Positions 59,842 to 64,000 of a DNA stretch of 64,000 nucleotides are shown here, in pieces (positions within the stretch are counted from its first letter, which is position 1; each line of letters begins with the position of its first letter). The position numbers were made by a program, and so were the translations under genes. The DNA is from Anaerolineae bacterium (GTDB taxonomy: Bacteria > Chloroflexota > Anaerolineae > 4572-78 > J111): NCBI GenBank assembly GCA_023151115.1, contig JAKLJP010000005.1, positions 1 to 64,000 of the forward strand, read 5' to 3'. The notes beneath the pieces were generated by a model. It was not told the origin of the DNA, ran no database searches, and saw only the letters and a program-made list of their open reading frames with translations.

Positions 59842-62800
59842 CTACTGCACTGCCTCGCGGCGCAAAGCAACCAAATCCCGCAGCTCATCCGTCGAAAGCT
59901 CGGTCAGCCAGTTTTCGCCGCTGCCGATGATGCTCTGGGCCAGGGCTTTTTTGCCTTCAATCATGTCGTCAATCTTCTCTTCCAAAGTGCCGGCGCAAAT
60001 AAATTTATGCACCTGCACATTGCGAGTCTGCCCAATTCTAAAGGCGCGGTCGGTGGCCTGGTTTTCCACCGCCGGGTTCCACCAGCGATCAAAATGGAAA
60101 ACGTGGTTGGCGCGGGTCAGATTGAGGCCGGTGCCGCCCGCTTTGAGCGAGAGGATAAAAATCGGCGGGCCGTTGTCCTCTTCCTGAAAGCGTTTGACCA
60201 TGACCTCGCGCTTTTTGACCGGCGTATCGCCGTACAAAAACAAACTTGGTACACCCAGCGCCTCGTTGAGATGCTCTTTGAGCAAATGGCCCATCTCGGA
60301 AAATTGGGTAAAAATCAGCACCCGGTCGCCCACCGAGACCGCTTCCTCCAGCATTTCGGTCAGGCGGGTCAATTTGCCGCTACGCGGCTTGTCGGGGTCA
60401 AGGGTGAGGGTGTGCCCGTCGCCGACCTGGTGCAAAAATTGAGCCGGATGGTTGCAGACCTGTTTGAGCTGCATGAGCATGCTCAACACCAGGCCCTTGC
60501 GCTCGATGCCCGACGACTCGGCCAGCCGTTCCATCACCTTTTGCACCACCGACTCGTACAGGGTGGCCTGCTCCTCGGTTAAGTTGCAGTAGACTTTCAT
60601 TTCCTGCTTTTCGGGCAAATCCTGGATCACCCGCGGGTCGGTTTTGACCCGGCGCAGAATAAAGGGCGAGGCCATCTTTTTCAAACGGCCAATCGCCTCC
60701 TCGTCTCCGTAGCGCTCAATCGGCAGGGCGAAATTTTGGCGAAAGCCGTGGCGCGAACCGAGGTAGCCCGGATTGAGAAAGTGCATAATGGACCACAACT
60801 CCGACAGCCGGTTCTCCACCGGCGTGCCGGTCAGAGCCATGCGAAATTGGGCCGGCAGGCGGCGGATGGCCTGGCTCTGCTTGGCTTCGGGATTTTTGAT
60901 GTTCTGGGCTTCGTCCAAAATCAGCCCAAACCAGCCAATCTCTTTGAGCGTCTCGGCGTCGCGGCGGGCGACGGCGTAGCTGGTCAGCAACAAATCGGTT
61001 TTTTGGGCCTGCTGCTTCAACTCATCGCCGCGCAGCCGGGCCGCGCCCTGATGAATGTGGGTGGTCAAAGCGGGAGCAAAACGTTCCACCTCTTTCTGCC
61101 AGTTGAACACCACCGAGGTGGGGCAAATCAGCAAGCTGGGGCCGGGCAGCGCCCCCTTTTGCTCTTTTTCGCGCAGCAGCATGGCAATCGTCTGGATGGT
61201 TTTGCCCAGGCCCATGTCGTCGGCCAGGCAAGCGCCCATACCCCACCGTCGTAGAAAATCGAGCCAGGAATAGCCATACTGCTGGTAGGGCCGCAGTTGA
61301 CCCTGCAAACTTTGCGGCTGAGGCAGCGGGGTCAACTTTTCATGGCCGGTAAAACGCTCCATCCAGTCGGCCAGCCAGCCCTCGTACTCTACCTTCTCAA
61401 CCGGCAGCCCTTCGACTGTTTCGGTTGCGCCCAGGCCCATGCGCACGGCCTCGTTCAGCCCCACTTCGGCTTCCAGGTTTTGTTTCTCCCAGAAGCGGAT
61501 GGCCGCCTCGATCTGCTCCGGGTCGAGCTGGACCCACTGCCCCCGGATTTGGACCAGCGGCGATTTGAGCGCCACCAGCGCGTTGAATTCCTCGCGGGTC
61601 AGGGTGGTCTCGCCCAGGGTCAGTTCCCACTTGTAGCTAATCAGGTTTTCCAGCGACATCGCGCCGGTGCTGGTTTCGACCTTAGCGCCTTTTTTGGTCC
61701 CCATTTTGAGCCGGACGCCCAGGCGGGTGCCCGGTTTGTTCCACCAGGGCGGGACCAACACCCCAAATCCGCTGCCTTCCAGCAAGGGTGCGCTTTCCCG
61801 CAAAAATTTAAAAGCATCGTCGGTAGAAAGGGGCAGCGCAACCGGCGCGCTTGTTTTTAGACCCGCCCGCAGCGGCTCGAACAGGCGGGCGGCGTAGCCC
61901 AGCCCGGCCAGCAGCTTTTCCTGCGGCTGTTCAAAGCGGCGGTTGAGCGCAGTCAACACATTGCCTTTGGTCTGCCAGACCTGCTGCGCCGGCACCAGCA
62001 AACTGGGGTCATCGCGGGCCTGCAATAAATAGTGCAGATTCCAATTCTTTTTGGCGGCGGACTCGGCCTGCTGCGCTGGCGCTTCCAGCCGGAAGGCCAC
62101 CCGGAAGGTTTTATCGCCGGCCACGTGGAGATTGCGCCGCCAGTTTTTATGGCCCTGGCTCAAGTGGCCCAGTTGGGCCGTCGAGCCGCTGACCCTGGGG
62201 TTGGCATTGAACAGGGAAGCTAGCCAGTTGTAAGCTGCATCCGTGCCATCACTCCTTTTCACCAGGGGGGAAACCGCCGCCGCACTCCACTGCCGAGCCA
62301 GGGCGTCGGTCATGGTGTTGAGAAAGGTATCCAGCACGGTGCGCGGGGCAGGTGCGTTTTCCGGCTTGTCGGTTTCTGCCCGGCAGAGGGGCGGCATCGC
62401 TTCCAGCAGCCGGGCCAGGCGCGGGCCGTCCTGCGAGCCATCCAGCACCGGCAGCCAGCGGGCGTGAAAGATTTTACCCTGGGCGTCGGCCTGGGCCAAC
62501 ACCGGCAATAGCTTTTGCTGGGCCAGCGTTTCCAGGACCAGGTTGGCGACGGAGTGCCAATAATAAGTCTCCGCGCCCAGGACCAGGTGCGGTGGTAAAT
62601 TTTCAGTCCCGGCCAGAGCAGTCAGCAGATCAAAGGCGGCCACAGGCGGCAGCCACAACCCGGCCACCAGCCAGGGCGTCAGTGTAGGCGCTTCGCTGTC
62701 CACAATATCCCAATCGTGCTGCAACTGCGGCGATGGCTGCGGGCCGGATTTGAGGGTGGGCAGGAGCAGGCTGACCAGTTTTTTCTCGGCCAGCAGCGCC

Positions 62801-62988
62801 TCTGCCGCCAGCGGAGCCAGCAGCGGTTTCAACAGTTCCGGGGCAGCGCAAAAGGGATGAGGCGCTCCCTTTTTGGGTTTGATTTTAGGCGGCTGTCCTT
62901 CCGAACTCTCGGCCCAACAGAGCATGCCGGCGGTCTCTGTTTCGGTGGGCCGGGTTGGCGGGTGCCAATGAAGGTGTAGAACGTACAT
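59842..62988 (-). CDS. SNF2-family DEAD/DEAH helicase
   Basis: The 1048-residue protein has an N-terminal ~450 residues carrying the SNF2-associated region (FKFLRESAPLLEGSGFGVLV). Motif I is DDMGLGKTIQT, motif II DEAQ in GLILDEAQNIKNP, motif III ALTGTPVENRLSELWS, motif V SLKAGGTGLNLTRANHVFHF and motif VI DRAFRIGQTRNVQVHKF. It translocates on double-stranded DNA or remodels protein-DNA complexes. It is co-directional with the SWIM gene. Confidence 0.95.
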   Translation of the reverse strand: MYVLHLHWHPPTRPTETETAGMLCWAESSEGQPPKIKPKKGAPHPFCAAPELLKPLLAPLAAEALLAEKKLVSLLLPTLKSGPQPSPQLQHDWDIVDSEAPTLTPWLVAGLWLPPVAAFDLLTALAGTENLPPHLVLGAETYYWHSVANLVLETLAQQKLLPVLAQADAQGKIFHARWLPVLDGSQDGPRLARLLEAMPPLCRAETDKPENAPAPRTVLDTFLNTMTDALARQWSAAAVSPLVKRSDGTDAAYNWLASLFNANPRVSGSTAQLGHLSQGHKNWRRNLHVAGDKTFRVAFRLEAPAQQAESAAKKNWNLHYLLQARDDPSLLVPAQQVWQTKGNVLTALNRRFEQPQEKLLAGLGYAARLFEPLRAGLKTSAPVALPLSTDDAFKFLRESAPLLEGSGFGVLVPPWWNKPGTRLGVRLKMGTKKGAKVETSTGAMSLENLISYKWELTLGETTLTREEFNALVALKSPLVQIRGQWVQLDPEQIEAAIRFWEKQNLEAEVGLNEAVRMGLGATETVEGLPVEKVEYEGWLADWMERFTGHEKLTPLPQPQSLQGQLRPYQQYGYSWLDFLRRWGMGACLADDMGLGKTIQTIAMLLREKEQKGALPGPSLLICPTSVVFNWQKEVERFAPALTTHIHQGAARLRGDELKQQAQKTDLLLTSYAVARRDAETLKEIGWFGLILDEAQNIKNPEAKQSQAIRRLPAQFRMALTGTPVENRLSELWSIMHFLNPGYLGSRHGFRQNFALPIERYGDEEAIGRLKKMASPFILRRVKTDPRVIQDLPEKQEMKVYCNLTEEQATLYESVVQKVMERLAESSGIERKGLVLSMLMQLKQVCNHPAQFLHQVGDGHTLTLDPDKPRSGKLTRLTEMLEEAVSVGDRVLIFTQFSEMGHLLKEHLNEALGVPSLFLYGDTPVKKREVMVKRFQEEDNGPPIFILSLKAGGTGLNLTRANHVFHFDRWWNPAVENQATDRAFRIGQTRNVQVHKFICAGTLEEKIDDMIEGKKALAQSIIGSGENWLTELSTDELRDLVALRREAVQ

Positions 62989-63005
62989 AGTGACTTTCTT
63001 TCAGA

Positions 63006-63085
63006 TCGTTACGGATTTGAATCCGTAACGGTTTTTGCGGACTTAAGTCCGCCAATTACCCATGACAGATACATATCTGTCACGC
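63006..63085. repeat. Chain of three short hairpins upstream of SNF2
   Basis: CGTTACGGATTTGAATCCGTAACG, GCGGACTTAAGTCCGC and TGACAGATACATATCTGTCA are each near-perfect palindromes in a row. Confidence 0.65.
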
Positions 63086-63100
63086 TCGAATCAAAGCTTT

Positions 63101-63829
63101 TCAGATGTCCTGACCCTGGGGCAGCATGACCAAATCCCGAATGGTCACGTGAGGCGGCTGTGAAAGCATAAATACTACGGCTTCAGCCACATCCTCGGAA
63201 CGCAAACTGGCTCGCTCTTTAACTTTCCGGTCAATCGCGGCGGGGTCGGTAAAGCCCCATAACTCGTTGGCGACCATGCCCGGCGCAATGGCCCCCACAC
63301 GGATGCCGTGGGGCGCTACCTGGCGGCGCAGGGTATGGACAAAGCCCTGAATGGCGTGTTTTGAAGCGCTGTAGACCGGCTCCCATTCAATATCAACAAA
63401 GCCAGAGATGGAGCTGGTCACCAGAATATCCCCGGATTTTTGGGCGATCATCGTGGGCAGGCTGGTATGGATACAGCGCAGCACGCCGTCAATATTTACA
63501 TTCATCAGGTTGGCCCAGGCGTCCGGGTCGCCTTCCGCCACCTGGCCCGGAATATAAATGCCAGCATTGGCAAAGAGAACATCAATCCGGCCAAATCGCT
63601 CCAGAGTTTGGGCCACCATTCGGGCCACATCGGCCCCGGCGGTGACATCCGTCGGCACGGCGAGCGCCTCGGTTCCCAGTTCTTCGGCCAAAGCATGCAG
63701 TTTTTCAACGGAACGGGCGGCCAGGGTCAAGCGGCAGCCCAGGTGCGCTAACGCGCGGGCCGTCGCCGCGCCAATACCCGAACTTGCGCCGGTAATAATA
63801 ACAACCTTTCCCGCCAGAGCATGCTCCAT
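63101..63829 (-). CDS. Short-chain dehydrogenase/reductase
   Basis: The 242-residue protein has cofactor motif TGASSGIG (13-20), NAG in LFANAGIYIPG, catalytic Ser in VTSSISG and Tyr-x3-Lys in VYSASK (about residues 150-156), so the tetrad is complete. Pro-Gly after the active site (IAPGMVANELW) is typical. The substrate is unknown. AAGGAGG lies inside a perfect 14-bp palindrome just before the ATG. Confidence 0.93.
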   Translation of the reverse strand: MEHALAGKVVIITGASSGIGAATARALAHLGCRLTLAARSVEKLHALAEELGTEALAVPTDVTAGADVARMVAQTLERFGRIDVLFANAGIYIPGQVAEGDPDAWANLMNVNIDGVLRCIHTSLPTMIAQKSGDILVTSSISGFVDIEWEPVYSASKHAIQGFVHTLRRQVAPHGIRVGAIAPGMVANELWGFTDPAAIDRKVKERASLRSEDVAEAVVFMLSQPPHVTIRDLVMLPQGQDI

Positions 63830-63867
63830 AAGGAGGCCTCCTTAAAATTGTCACTGAAATTATAACA

Positions 63868-63973
63868 TATACTAAGCGCACGCTAAAATTTCCGTAGGAC
63901 GGCATCCCTATGCCGTCCGCTGACGCATGGGGATGCGTCAGCTACGGAAATTTTGAAATGCGTTGGGTATAAA
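63868..63973. repeat. Dispersed palindromic repeat, family B (copy 4)
   Basis: The ends are TATACTAAGCGCACGCTAAA and TTGAAATGCGTTGGGTATA. Inside, AAATTTCCGTAG...CTACGGAAATTT encloses GGCATCCCTATGCCG and GACGCATGGGGATGCGTC hairpins. Other copies: 4934-4996 (half), 22598-22703 and 34875-34945 (degraded). Confidence 0.82.
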
Positions 63974-64000
63974 TGGGAAAGAAGCGGTATTTCGGGGAAC

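Overview
The window is bacterial, moderately GC-rich and dense in genes, but its intergenic spaces are packed with short palindromic dispersed repeats. Gene style points to an uncultured Chloroflexota of Anaerolineae type. The signs are Thr-Pro-rich linkers after membrane anchors, large STAND ATPases, many multihaem cytochromes, a GutM-type sugar PTS operon and a SWIM/SNF2 pair. This assignment is inference; no rRNA or tRNA gene was recognised.

Region 1 (0-5 kb, minus strand) holds a NACHT ATPase fused to a formylglycine-generating-enzyme (C-type lectin) domain. The 3' end of this gene is a variable repeat of a diversity-generating retroelement (DGR). A free-standing template repeat lies at 3919-4042, and 14 substitutions between the copies all fall at template adenines. 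A small helical protein sits upstream. No DGR reverse transcriptase is in the window.

Region 2 (5-17.4 kb) is a copper and thiol-redox island: CsoR, CopZ, two CopA ATPases, an OmpR-type two-component system, a PCYCGC lipoprotein, a c-type cytochrome and an ECF sigma factor with a membrane partner. Two genes here are open only if in-frame TGA codons are read as selenocysteine: a thioredoxin-like lipoprotein with a U-P-P-U active site (5883-6254) and a CUPP membrane-anchored protein (11752-12249). Each has a hairpin whose loop begins 18 nt after a TGA, as expected of a bacterial SECIS.

Region 3 (17.4-29.9 kb) is accessory. It has a DUF4365-nucleotidyltransferase fusion overlapping a HEPN-like toxin gene, a DUF1684 protein, a DyP peroxidase, a STAND protein (phosphotransferase-like, NB-ARC, TPR) interrupted by a TGA, an ATPase/winged-helix regulator and an inositol-phosphatase homologue.

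Region 4 (29.9-40.7 kb) is an electron-transfer locus. Five multihaem proteins carry 45 candidate c-haem sites, and a Tat-exported Fe-S protein is paired with an NrfD/HybB-type membrane subunit. It probably links the quinone pool to periplasmic or extracellular acceptors. A NarX/NarL-like pair follows on the minus strand (41.8-44.5 kb).

Region 5 (45-57 kb) has a membrane-anchored Thr-Pro-rich protein, xpt and guaA for guanine nucleotide synthesis, a PP2C-like/beta-propeller membrane protein, and a glucitol-type PTS operon: SorC-family regulator, gutM, IIC, a split IIBC, IIA, a COG4091-type oxidoreductase and HPr. The regulator gene has a near-consensus promoter flanked by paired operator-like repeats.

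Region 6 (57-64 kb, minus strand) carries an SNF2 helicase, a SWIM zinc-finger protein, a helicase-associated-like protein and a short-chain dehydrogenase. Dispersed repeats also invade coding sequence in frame, notably in both copA genes.
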